A stretch of 64,000 nucleotides of DNA, taken from positions 1,302,001-1,366,000 of the forward strand of contig NZ_CP019327.1 in assembly GCF_001971705.1 (NCBI RefSeq), written 5' to 3'. Made by a program: the position numbers and the translations under genes. This document shows positions 8,590 to 16,728 of this stretch, in pieces (position 1 is the stretch's first letter; each line of letters starts with the position of its first letter). The notes under the pieces are model-generated. The model saw only the letters and a list, made by a program, of their open reading frames with translations. It did no database searches and was not told the origin of the DNA. Source of the DNA: Natronorubrum daqingense. GTDB lineage: Archaea > Halobacteriota > Halobacteria > Halobacteriales > Natrialbaceae.

Positions 8590-9285
8590 TCACCGATTCG
8601 ACGCGTCGCTCGATACCCCGACGCGGCGCTCGAGCGAGGCAACGACCTCGGGAAGCGAGTCGGCGATTGCGGATTGCTCGACGGCCGCGTCGGCGCGGGG
8701 GTCCTTGCCCGGGCCGTCCTCGAGGAGGACTTGCACGACCGACAATCCGGCGTTCGTCCCGCCGGCGACGTCGGCTTCGACGTCGTCGCCGACGTAGAGC
8801 GCTTCTGCCGGGTCGACGTCGAGTTCGGTCGTGATCGCCTCGAACGCGCGCGGGTCGGGCTTGCCGGCCTCGAGTTCGCCCGTCACGAGGGCCGCGTCGA
8901 AGGCGTCCTCCCAACCGAGCGTCTCGAGTTTGTCGCGTTGGGCGCGGACCGGCCCGTTCGTGAGCAAGCCGACGCGGTACTCCTCAGTGAGGTCCTCGAG
9001 CATGGCCTCGACGCCCGGCAAGGCCTCGAGCGATTCGGCGATCGTTTCTCGGTACGTCTTCGCGAGGGTCGCAGGGTCGGCGTCCGTCTCTCGATCCTCG
9101 AGCAAGTCGGCAAAAATTGGCTCGCGCGTCTCGCGGGTGAGGTTCTCGCCGTGGGCCTCGAGGTAGGCCTCGCGGCTCAATTCCGGTGCGCCGGCTTCTG
9201 CCGTCGCGTCCTGGAGAATCATCTCGCGAGTCCGTGATGGAACGGCGAGCGTGTAGTCGAGGTCGAAGACGACGGCCCGGAGCAT
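8590..9285 (-). CDS. HAD-superfamily hydrolase
   Basis: This is a protein of about 231 residues on the minus strand. Motif I is VVFDLDYTLAVP near the N-terminus, with Asp nucleophile and second Asp. Motif II is LLTNGP, motif III the Lys of GKPDPRAF, and motif IV YVGDDVEADVAGG. A helical cap lies between motifs I and II (residues about 15-85), typical of subfamily I phosphatases such as phosphoglycolate phosphatase or haloacid dehalogenase-like enzymes. I set the start at the ATG at 9283-9285, where motif I begins at residue 5; an upstream in-frame start would add 20 unconserved residues. The substrate is unknown. Confidence 0.85.
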   Translation of the reverse strand: MLRAVVFDLDYTLAVPSRTREMILQDATAEAGAPELSREAYLEAHGENLTRETREPIFADLLEDRETDADPATLAKTYRETIAESLEALPGVEAMLEDLTEEYRVGLLTNGPVRAQRDKLETLGWEDAFDAALVTGELEAGKPDPRAFEAITTELDVDPAEALYVGDDVEADVAGGTNAGLSVVQVLLEDGPGKDPRADAAVEQSAIADSLPEVVASLERRVGVSSDASNR

Positions 9286-9546
9286 GGTAGTCACGGGGAA
9301 CTCCAGCAGGTTGAACGTATCCCTTCCGGGCCGAGCAGCACGCACGCCATCACTTACGCGAGCAGTGAATCTCCTCGTCCGAGCCGTGTTAGAAATCCGT
9401 TCGCCGTCCGGTGAGAATTCGCGATCAGTGTCGACTGTCTCACCAGACGGTTTCGGTGCACGTAATCTCGAGATCCCGCTAGACTCGAGGTTCTGACAGA
9501 CGGTATCGACATCGTTAATTCCGTCTATCCGAATCGTCAGAACGAA

Positions 9547-11301
9547 ATGGTACTCGAGAGTGCACTCTCCGTCGATTTCGCCGTTATTCTCTTGAGTGCA
9601 ACGTTTGCCGGTTTTTTAGCCAAGCAGACGGGACAGCCGACGATCATCGCCTACATTCTCGCCGGCGTCGTCATCGGCCCGGCGGCGCTCGGGATCGTCG
9701 AGGTCAGCGAACTGACAGAGTTGCTGTCTGAACTCGGCCTCGCGTTCTTGTTGTTCTTACTCGGGATCAAGATGCGAATCGAGGAGATTCGACACGTTCT
9801 CGCACCGATCGTTAAAATTTCGATCCCGCAGATGGTCGCCGTCTTTCTGGCCGGTGCGGGCGTCTCGATAGCGCTCGGATTCGCCCCCCTCGAGGCGTTC
9901 CTCATCGGGCTCGCCGTGATGTACAGTTCGACCGCGGTCGTCATCAAAATGCTCACGGACAAGGACGAGGCGACTTCGCTTCACGGCAAGTTAGACGTCG
10001 GCGTGTTGCTCGTCCAGGACGTCGTCGTCGTCATTATTCTGGCCGTGCTGGCGGCCGGACAACCAGAGAGTGTCACCGAGGTCGCAACGACGCTGGCGGT
10101 CGTGCTCGTTCTCGTCGCGCTGGTCACGATCGCGGCGCTCGTTTCCTCCTGGACCGTCCTGCCGGCCGTTTTCCGACGAATCTCCGACAACAAAGAGGTG
10201 TTCTTTCTGATCGCCATTTCGTGGGTGTTCCTGTTCGTCTTCGTCTCCGACAACATCAACCTCTTTCTCGAGCCCTTGGGTATCGAGGCGTACCTCTCGA
10301 TCGAGATGGGCGCGTTCATGGCCGGGGTCGCCATTGCCCAACTTCCCTACAGCAAGCAGTTACAGGACCGCGTCAACCCGCTAACCGACCTGTTCGTCAT
10401 GGTGTTTTTCGTCTCGGTTGCACTCGACCTCGAGGCCAGTCAACTCTTCGCGTACACGCAGGAGGCGATCATCGCGGCGCTGATCTTGATGCCGGTGAAG
10501 TTCCTCATTTTCTTCGCCCTGATCGATTGGCAGGGATTCGGCTCCGAAACGACGTTTCTCGGGAGTCTCACCATGATTCAGGTCAGCGAGTTCGGCATCA
10601 TCGTGACCGCCGTCGCATTCGAGGGCGGGTTCGTCGACGCCGATATTCTCGGGTTCATGACGCTCCTCGCCATCTTCACGATGGCCGTCTCGGTGTACTT
10701 TATCGAGTACAGCCACGCCCTGTTCGAGCGGTTCGAACCGACCATCTCTCGGGTGACGAGCGACGGCGACTTCGGGGGCGGGAAGCAAGACTATCACGAT
10801 CATGCGGTCGTCATCGGCTACGACGACGTGACACGAAACGTCCTCCCCCTGCTCGCAGACCGCTACGAGGACGTGGTCGTCGTCGACCGGACTGTCGAGC
10901 ACATCGGGACCCTCGAAGAGGAGGGGTACGACACAGTGTACGGCGACTTCCGTAACGCGACGATCCGGAAGGACGTGGCCGTGAAGAAGGCTGATTTCGC
11001 CCTCTCCTCCTCGGTCGAACCCGCGCTAAACAAGGCGTTGCTCCGAGAAACCGGCGACGACACGACCGTCTTCGCCGGTGCGGACCGGATCGAGCACGCA
11101 CGCGATCTCTACGACAGAGGTGCACACTGTGTCATCATGACCCCCTATCTCGCAGGCGATCGACTCGCCGACTACCTCCGGGCGTATCTCGAGGAAGACG
11201 AGCGATTAGACGAAGAGATCGACGACGACGTCGAACTGCTCGAGAGTTCCGAGCCGTTCCCGAACACGTACGAACGACTCGGAGGTGGTCTCGATGAGTG
11301 A
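9547..11301 (+). CDS. CPA2/KefB-like cation:proton antiporter with C-terminal RCK domain (copy A)
   Basis: This 584-residue protein has about 12 membrane segments (residues 8-395) and a cytoplasmic RCK/TrkA-N-like domain (from about 417). LAKQTGQPTIIAYILAGVV in segment 2, LLVQD (Gln-Asp pair around residues 157-158) and MIQVSEFGIIV are hallmarks of KefB/KefC-type CPA2 exchangers; the Asp is expected to carry the ion or proton. The RCK domain starts HDHAVVIGYDDVTRNVLP: the dinucleotide-binding GxGxxG is replaced by GYDDVT, so NAD binding may be lost. The next gene overlaps its stop codon and encodes a second KefB-like protein, so the two are translated together. The ion (K+ or Na+) is not shown by sequence. 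Confidence 0.85.
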   Translation: MVLESALSVDFAVILLSATFAGFLAKQTGQPTIIAYILAGVVIGPAALGIVEVSELTELLSELGLAFLLFLLGIKMRIEEIRHVLAPIVKISIPQMVAVFLAGAGVSIALGFAPLEAFLIGLAVMYSSTAVVIKMLTDKDEATSLHGKLDVGVLLVQDVVVVIILAVLAAGQPESVTEVATTLAVVLVLVALVTIAALVSSWTVLPAVFRRISDNKEVFFLIAISWVFLFVFVSDNINLFLEPLGIEAYLSIEMGAFMAGVAIAQLPYSKQLQDRVNPLTDLFVMVFFVSVALDLEASQLFAYTQEAIIAALILMPVKFLIFFALIDWQGFGSETTFLGSLTMIQVSEFGIIVTAVAFEGGFVDADILGFMTLLAIFTMAVSVYFIEYSHALFERFEPTISRVTSDGDFGGGKQDYHDHAVVIGYDDVTRNVLPLLADRYEDVVVVDRTVEHIGTLEEEGYDTVYGDFRNATIRKDVAVKKADFALSSSVEPALNKALLRETGDDTTVFAGADRIEHARDLYDRGAHCVIMTPYLAGDRLADYLRAYLEEDERLDEEIDDDVELLESSEPFPNTYERLGGGLDE

Positions 11302-12997
11302 CTTGCTCACCGCGGTCTCGATCATGTTCATCGTGGCGGGGCCGTTCTTGCTGGTCGCCGATCGGTACGACCTGCCGACCGTCCCGCTGTTGGTGCTCGC
11401 GGGGATCGTCACCGGCTTCGGATTCGACGCCTTCGGGATCGACGAAGCGCTCACGCTCGAGCTCGCGCAGTACGGGATCGCGCTGCTCGTGTTCTCCTTC
11501 GGCGTCGAAATCGATATCTCCGCAGTGCGGACGGTTCTCGTCGACAGCGAACTCGCCGCGCTCGCGCAGATTCTCGTCGTCGGCTCGCTGGGGGTCGGGT
11601 TCGGGGTGATCCTCGGCGTCCCGCCCGAAGAGGCGCTCTTCCTCGGCGTGGCCGCGGCGCTCTCGTCGACGCTCGTCGGAACCGCGCTGTTACAGACCGA
11701 GATCGAAATGAACCTGGTTCGCGGTCGACTGGCCAGATCGATCCACTTCTCTCAGGACTTGCTGGCGATTCTTCTCGTCCTCGGGTTGAGCGCCGGGACG
11801 CTTGCCGTCGGTCCGATCGCGACGCTCGTGGGGTACGGTTTCGCGTTGCTCGTCGGTGCCGTCCTCGTTAACCGATACCTGTTCGACGTGATCGGCCGAT
11901 TGGCCGGCGACTCGGACGAACTCATGATCCTCGGCGTCGTCTCGCTGCTCGCGGTGTTCGTCGGCGCGGCGGAGTTCGCTGGCATCTCGCTCGCCGTCGG
12001 CGCGTTCGCCGCCGGACTCGCGGTCCGACACGACCCCGTCGAGCACCTCGGGCTGTTCAACGGCCTCGCGTCGATCAAGGACTTCTTCGTCGCGATTTTC
12101 TTCCTGACGATCGGCGCGCTCGTCGTCCTTCCCTTCGTCGAACTCGGCTGGAGCGAGTCCGTCGAGAAGTTGGTCCTCGTGGCTGGACTCGTCTTCTTGA
12201 CGACAGTAGTCAAGCCAGCGGTCACAACGATCATCCTGATCTATCGCGGGTACGAAGCTCGTTCGGCGACGCTGGCCAGCTTCAGCAGCGACCAGGTCAG
12301 CGAGTTCGCGCTCATCATCGCGATCGAAGCGCTCTTGCTCGGACTCCTGACCCAGTCGGTGTTCGACGCGATCATCCTCGCGGCCGCGGTGACGATGGTG
12401 ACCTCGAGTCTCACGCAGCGCTACGACGAGCGGATCTATCGGAGCCTCGCCGACCGGGGCGTGATAACCGGACGACACGGAAAAATAGACGAGTGGAGCG
12501 ACGTCTCCGCTCACCTCTTCGATCACGTCGTCATCGTCGGCTACGGCCGACACGGCCGAAAGCTGGTCGAAACCTGTGAAGCCCTCGAGCAACCGTACGT
12601 GGTCGTCGAGAACGATCCGCTCCGCAGGGAACTCGTCACCGAGGAGTGCGACGCGTTCGTCTTCGGCGACGCGATGGAACGCTACACGTGGGAGAAAGCG
12701 AACGTGAAGGACGCAAAACTCGTCGTCTCGACGGTCGACTCCGAGCCAGTTTCCAGGCGCGTTCTGTCGTTCGGATCCCAGAGTGACGTCATCTTGCAAG
12801 CGAGTGATCAGCCGACGGCGTTCGACTTACTCGACGACGGCGCGTTGTACGTCAGCGTTCCGAATCTACTCGCCGGGAAGCAACTGACCCACCAGATACG
12901 CGCCCTGTTAGACGACGACGTGTCACCCGCAGAACTCCGCTCGGAACAGCTCCAAGAGATAGAGAACCAGCCCGACGTTCCTCACCACCACTTGTGA
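11294..12997 (+). CDS. CPA2/KefB-like cation:proton antiporter with intact RCK domain (copy B)
   Basis: This 567-residue protein has 12-13 hydrophobic segments and a C-terminal RCK domain. The ATG at 11294 overlaps the upstream stop (ATGAGTGA) and has GGAGGTG at 11281-11287 as a well-placed Shine-Dalgarno, so it is preferred over GTG 11285. The ion-binding region reads HFSQDLLAILL (Gln-Asp pair near residues 154-155) and SSDQVSEFALII. The RCK domain (from about residue 411) reads DHVVIVGYGRHGRKLVETC with an intact GxGxxG and acidic strand end (VVVEND), so it should bind NAD(H) or a related nucleotide. It differs clearly from its operon partner, which suggests a heteromeric exchanger (inference). 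Confidence 0.85.
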   Translation: MSDLLTAVSIMFIVAGPFLLVADRYDLPTVPLLVLAGIVTGFGFDAFGIDEALTLELAQYGIALLVFSFGVEIDISAVRTVLVDSELAALAQILVVGSLGVGFGVILGVPPEEALFLGVAAALSSTLVGTALLQTEIEMNLVRGRLARSIHFSQDLLAILLVLGLSAGTLAVGPIATLVGYGFALLVGAVLVNRYLFDVIGRLAGDSDELMILGVVSLLAVFVGAAEFAGISLAVGAFAAGLAVRHDPVEHLGLFNGLASIKDFFVAIFFLTIGALVVLPFVELGWSESVEKLVLVAGLVFLTTVVKPAVTTIILIYRGYEARSATLASFSSDQVSEFALIIAIEALLLGLLTQSVFDAIILAAAVTMVTSSLTQRYDERIYRSLADRGVITGRHGKIDEWSDVSAHLFDHVVIVGYGRHGRKLVETCEALEQPYVVVENDPLRRELVTEECDAFVFGDAMERYTWEKANVKDAKLVVSTVDSEPVSRRVLSFGSQSDVILQASDQPTAFDLLDDGALYVSVPNLLAGKQLTHQIRALLDDDVSPAELRSEQLQEIENQPDVPHHHL

Positions 12998-13110
12998 CGC
13001 TGGGCTCGGGTGGCATCTCGGACCGCCTCGAGACTCGAGGAACCGACAACACCGGCGCGTTCACAATCGCCGGGTAAGGCTCTCCTCGCGACGATCCGTT
13101 GAATCGGTCC

Positions 13111-14790
13111 TCACAGCCGCTCGTTTCTCGTGGCGAATCCGTATCGCTCGAGCGTGTCGAGTGTCTCGAGGTGATCCTCTCGGAACGTCACCTCGTCACC
13201 ACCCTCGCTGATCGCCGTTTCGACGGTCTCGATCAGTCGATCCGAAGCCATCACGTTCGGCACGCTGACGTACGTCGCTCCCTGCTCGAGGAACTCCGCT
13301 GCGGCTGCAGACGTTTCGGTGCGAACGATGACGTCGGCGTCGGTTTCGACCTCGAGGACGGCCTCGGTGACGGGACGGTGATCGACCGTCGAGACGATAA
13401 GGGAAGCGTCCGTTACCGCTGCCTTCGTCCACGGATACGTCGAGATCACGTCACCGAAGACGTAATTTTGACACTCCGTCCGGATGTCGTCCCAGACCGC
13501 GGGATCGTTGTCGACGACGACGTACTCGCGCTCGAGCCGTTCACAGGTTTCGACGAGACGACGGCCCTGTCGGCCGTAGCCGACGATAATCACGTGATCG
13601 TCGAGGTCATCCGAAACGTGACTCCGCTCGTCGATTTTGTTCGTCTGTCGGCTGGCGACGACTCGTTCGACGATCTCGTGATAAACCGGCTCTTCGTACC
13701 GTCTGGCGACTGACGTCAGAATCATCGTGAGGGCTGCCGCCAGGATGATCGCCTCGAACAACGTCTGCGAGATGGTCTCGAACAAGTACGCCTGAATCGC
13801 GATGACGAGCGACAGTTCGCTGACCTGATTGAGACTCGCACTCGAGAGGAACGCGGTTCTGGCGTCGTAGCCCTCGTAGACGAACGAGAGCATGAGCACG
13901 AGCGGATTGACGAAGAGGACGAGCGTGACGAGAGCGAGGGCGACGGGGAAGACGGTGAGACTCGAGATCGAGACCAACGCGCCGAGTGTGACGAAGAAAA
14001 TGGCGACGAAGAAGTCTCGGATCGACGCGATGCCGTTTTGGACGCCGAGTGACGAGACTTCGTCGCTTCGAATCGCGATTCCGGCGGCGAACGCGCCGAC
14101 GACGATCGAAACGCCGGCGTACTCGGCTCCCGCGAGAAACGCGATGAGTATCGAAATGCTCGCCATCATCAGCAGTTCGTCCGAGTCGCCGGCGAGTCGA
14201 GCGACCAGCGGGAAGCCGTGTCGGTAGACGAGCAACGCGCCGAGGAGGAGGATCACGCCGTAGCCGATCTGGGAGGTGACCTGCGTCGAGGTGTACTGAT
14301 CCGCGGTCAGGACGAGGATCAGTCCAATCGCGAGGAGATCGTCGAAGAAGTGCACTGACGAGGCGAGTCGGCCGTGGACGAGATTACTTCGAATCTCTCG
14401 CTCGAGTTCGCGCGCGCCGACGATGGTCGAACTCAGCGTCGCCGCGATGGCGAAGTAGACGGCGTTCTCGATGCTAAAGCCAAAGAGAAGGTACGCGACG
14501 CCGATTGCGATCGGACCGACGACCAGCAGTTGGGTAAACGCGGCCGTTTCGGCGTCTCTGAGAACCGATTTGATGCTCGAGAAATCGGTTCGGAAGCCGA
14601 AGGTGAACACGAGGAAGGCGATCCCCCACTGCGCGAGTTCGAGCAACTGCGTCTCCTCGATCGCGAGGCCGGCGACCACCCCCGCGAGGAGGTAGAACGG
14701 GATCGGCGAGAGCGATAGCTGATTGGCGATCAGCAAGAAGATCCCTGCGGTCACGAAGACGATCGCGAGCGTCGTGATCAGTTCAGTCAT
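13111..14790 (-). CDS. CPA2-type cation:proton antiporter with intact RCK domain (copy B')
   Basis: This 559-residue paralogue of the gene at 11294 has the same layout: N-terminal membrane domain and C-terminal RCK with VGYGRQGRRLVETC. The chosen ATG (14788-14790) overlaps the upstream stop as ATGACTGA and is preceded by GAGGTGA, so it is preferred over GTG 14799. Its ion-binding pair reads HFFDDLLAIG: an Asp-Asp pair replaces the Gln-Asp of the other three copies, as in electrogenic NapA/NhaA-type exchangers. SLNQVSELSLVI replaces the QVSEF motif. This may change stoichiometry relative to its paralogues (inference). The gene is convergent with copy B, 113 bp apart. Confidence 0.85.
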   Translation of the reverse strand: MTELITTLAIVFVTAGIFLLIANQLSLSPIPFYLLAGVVAGLAIEETQLLELAQWGIAFLVFTFGFRTDFSSIKSVLRDAETAAFTQLLVVGPIAIGVAYLLFGFSIENAVYFAIAATLSSTIVGARELEREIRSNLVHGRLASSVHFFDDLLAIGLILVLTADQYTSTQVTSQIGYGVILLLGALLVYRHGFPLVARLAGDSDELLMMASISILIAFLAGAEYAGVSIVVGAFAAGIAIRSDEVSSLGVQNGIASIRDFFVAIFFVTLGALVSISSLTVFPVALALVTLVLFVNPLVLMLSFVYEGYDARTAFLSSASLNQVSELSLVIAIQAYLFETISQTLFEAIILAAALTMILTSVARRYEEPVYHEIVERVVASRQTNKIDERSHVSDDLDDHVIIVGYGRQGRRLVETCERLEREYVVVDNDPAVWDDIRTECQNYVFGDVISTYPWTKAAVTDASLIVSTVDHRPVTEAVLEVETDADVIVRTETSAAAAEFLEQGATYVSVPNVMASDRLIETVETAISEGGDEVTFREDHLETLDTLERYGFATRNERL

Positions 14791-16519
14791 CGTCGTCACC
14801 TCTGGCTCCGGTCGGTCGCTCCTCGGATCTGCGTCCTCGGTCGTCCCCGCGGTCGCGGATCTGCTCGATATCCCGTTCGATCGATTCGTGGAACGCGTCG
14901 CGGTCGGTGACGTAGCGCTCGAGGTACTCGCCGAGTTTCTCGGCAGTCAGGTGTGTACTCATGATGACGTAATCCGCACCGCGGTCGTAGAGGTCGCGGG
15001 CGTCGTCGATTCGCTCGGCCTCGACGAAGGCGATTGCGTCCTCGTCGATCTCCTCGAGCAGCGCGCGATTGACGTCCGGTTGGACGGTCGAACTCAGGAC
15101 GAACGACGCGTTCTTCAGGTTCGCCGCCTTGCGGATCTCGCCGTGGCGGAAGTCGCCGTAGATGTACTCGTAGCGACCCTCGTCCTCGAGTGCTTCGATG
15201 TGGTCCGTCTGTCGGTCGATGATAACCACCTCGCCGTACTCGTCCTCGAGGATGGGCAAGACGCGCTCCGTAATCTCGTCGTACCCGATCGCGATCGCGT
15301 GGTCGTCGTACTCCTCGAGGTCGACGTCGCCTTTGCCTTCGGATTCGAAGCGGCTGAACCACGGCTGGACGCGACCGTAGATGGTGTGATTGTAGTTGAT
15401 GATGTACGTCGAGACGCTCATCGTCAGTAGCGCCATCAGGCTGAGATAGCCGAGCACGTCCGTGCCGATGTACTCCTGTTGGACCGCGAGCGCGCCGACC
15501 ACCAGCGAGAACTCGCTGACTTGCACCATGTTGATTGCGCCGAGGAACGACGTTTCGACGCTGAAGTCCTCTCGATCGATCAGGTAGAACATGATCCAGA
15601 AGTTGCCGACCATCAACACGACCGACGCGACGATCGCCTCGAGCCAGTAGGCGAGCAAGTCGTCGGCGGCCAGTTGTAAACCGATGCTGACGAAGAAGAT
15701 CAGGATGAAGAAGTCCGTAATCGGCGTGATTCGATCCTCGAGTTCCTTGCTGTAGGGCAACTGCGCGACGCTGATGCCCGCGAGGAAGGCGCCGACCTCG
15801 AGCGAGAGGTCGAAGTACTCCGAAATGGCGATGAAGAAGAACGCCCAGGCGATGGCGACGACGAGGAAGACGTCCTTGTTGTCCGCGATTCGCCTGAAGA
15901 GACCGGGGAGTAAGTACCTCGAGGAGGCAATGGAGAAGAGCCCGATGAACGTCATCATGACGGCGATGACGCCGAGCGTCGTCGCGATCTCGCTTGCGCT
16001 GCCGAGTTCGTCCGCGCCGAGCAAGGCGAGGACGACGACCAGGTAGATGTCCTGGACGATGAGCACGCCGACGTCGATCTTGCCGGGCAGGGAGGTAATC
16101 TCGTTCTTGTCGGTGAGGATCTTGACGATGATCGGCGTCGCCCCGAAGACGGTCGCGAGCGCGATGATGACGATTTCGGTCGGATCGAAGCCGAGCGCCC
16201 ACGCGACGGCGAGCGCGAGCGCCGTCTGAAGGACCGTCTGCCAGATGGCGATGTTGACGATCGGGCGGAGGATCTCCCGGATGTCGTCGAAGCGCATCTT
16301 CATCCCGAGTAAGAAGAGCAAGAATCCGAGGCCGAGTTCGGCCATGCTCTCGACGAGTTCGCCCTCGGAGACGATGTCGAACATCACCGGCCCGAGAATC
16401 AGCCCCGTCAGAATGTAGGCGATGATCGTCGGCTGGCCCGTCTGGCGGGCGAGCAGACCGACCGCCGTGGCTGCAACGATGATGATGGCAAAGTCGGCAG
16501 CGAGAGCGATTTCGCTCAT
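14783..16519 (-). CDS. CPA2/KefB-like cation:proton antiporter with degenerate RCK domain (copy A')
   Basis: This 578-residue paralogue of the gene at 9547 shares LARQTGQPTIIAYILTGLI, DVGVLIVQDIYLVVV (Gln-Asp pair) and NMVQVSEFSLVV. The C-terminal domain begins DDHAIAIGYDEITERVLP, again with GYDEIT in place of GxGxxG, so both first-position genes lack the nucleotide motif while both second-position genes keep it. The final 40 residues are charged and Arg/Asp-rich. The gene is first in a two-gene operon with copy B'. An AT-rich promoter (16556-16565) lies about 40 bp upstream, and the permease gene is divergently encoded. Confidence 0.85.
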   Translation of the reverse strand: MSEIALAADFAIIIVAATAVGLLARQTGQPTIIAYILTGLILGPVMFDIVSEGELVESMAELGLGFLLFLLGMKMRFDDIREILRPIVNIAIWQTVLQTALALAVAWALGFDPTEIVIIALATVFGATPIIVKILTDKNEITSLPGKIDVGVLIVQDIYLVVVLALLGADELGSASEIATTLGVIAVMMTFIGLFSIASSRYLLPGLFRRIADNKDVFLVVAIAWAFFFIAISEYFDLSLEVGAFLAGISVAQLPYSKELEDRITPITDFFILIFFVSIGLQLAADDLLAYWLEAIVASVVLMVGNFWIMFYLIDREDFSVETSFLGAINMVQVSEFSLVVGALAVQQEYIGTDVLGYLSLMALLTMSVSTYIINYNHTIYGRVQPWFSRFESEGKGDVDLEEYDDHAIAIGYDEITERVLPILEDEYGEVVIIDRQTDHIEALEDEGRYEYIYGDFRHGEIRKAANLKNASFVLSSTVQPDVNRALLEEIDEDAIAFVEAERIDDARDLYDRGADYVIMSTHLTAEKLGEYLERYVTDRDAFHESIERDIEQIRDRGDDRGRRSEERPTGARGDDDD

Positions 16520-16555
16520 CAGGAAGTCAGTTCGATTGATTCTTTGCGCATCCCG

Positions 16556-16565
16556 TTTTTATACG
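16556..16565 (-). promoter_or_regulatory. TATA-like promoter of the B'-A' antiporter operon
   Basis: On the minus strand the sequence reads GTATAAAAAC, the only AT-rich run near the start, about 40 bp upstream of the copy A' ATG. This spacing predicts a short leader of about 10-15 nt. Confidence 0.5.
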
Positions 16566-16728
16566 TTGTCTTCTGCGCTCGCCGACGCTCGTCGCGGAAT
16601 CTCTCGAGCGTTCGCCTGGGTGTTTTTACTGCAAGGCTGACGCCTTTTCCGACCGAGTGCGTATCCAGGTGCCAGAATGGTAACTGTCGGTCCTGCTTCG
16701 GTGGTGCGATCAATTGGGTGGGTCTCTC

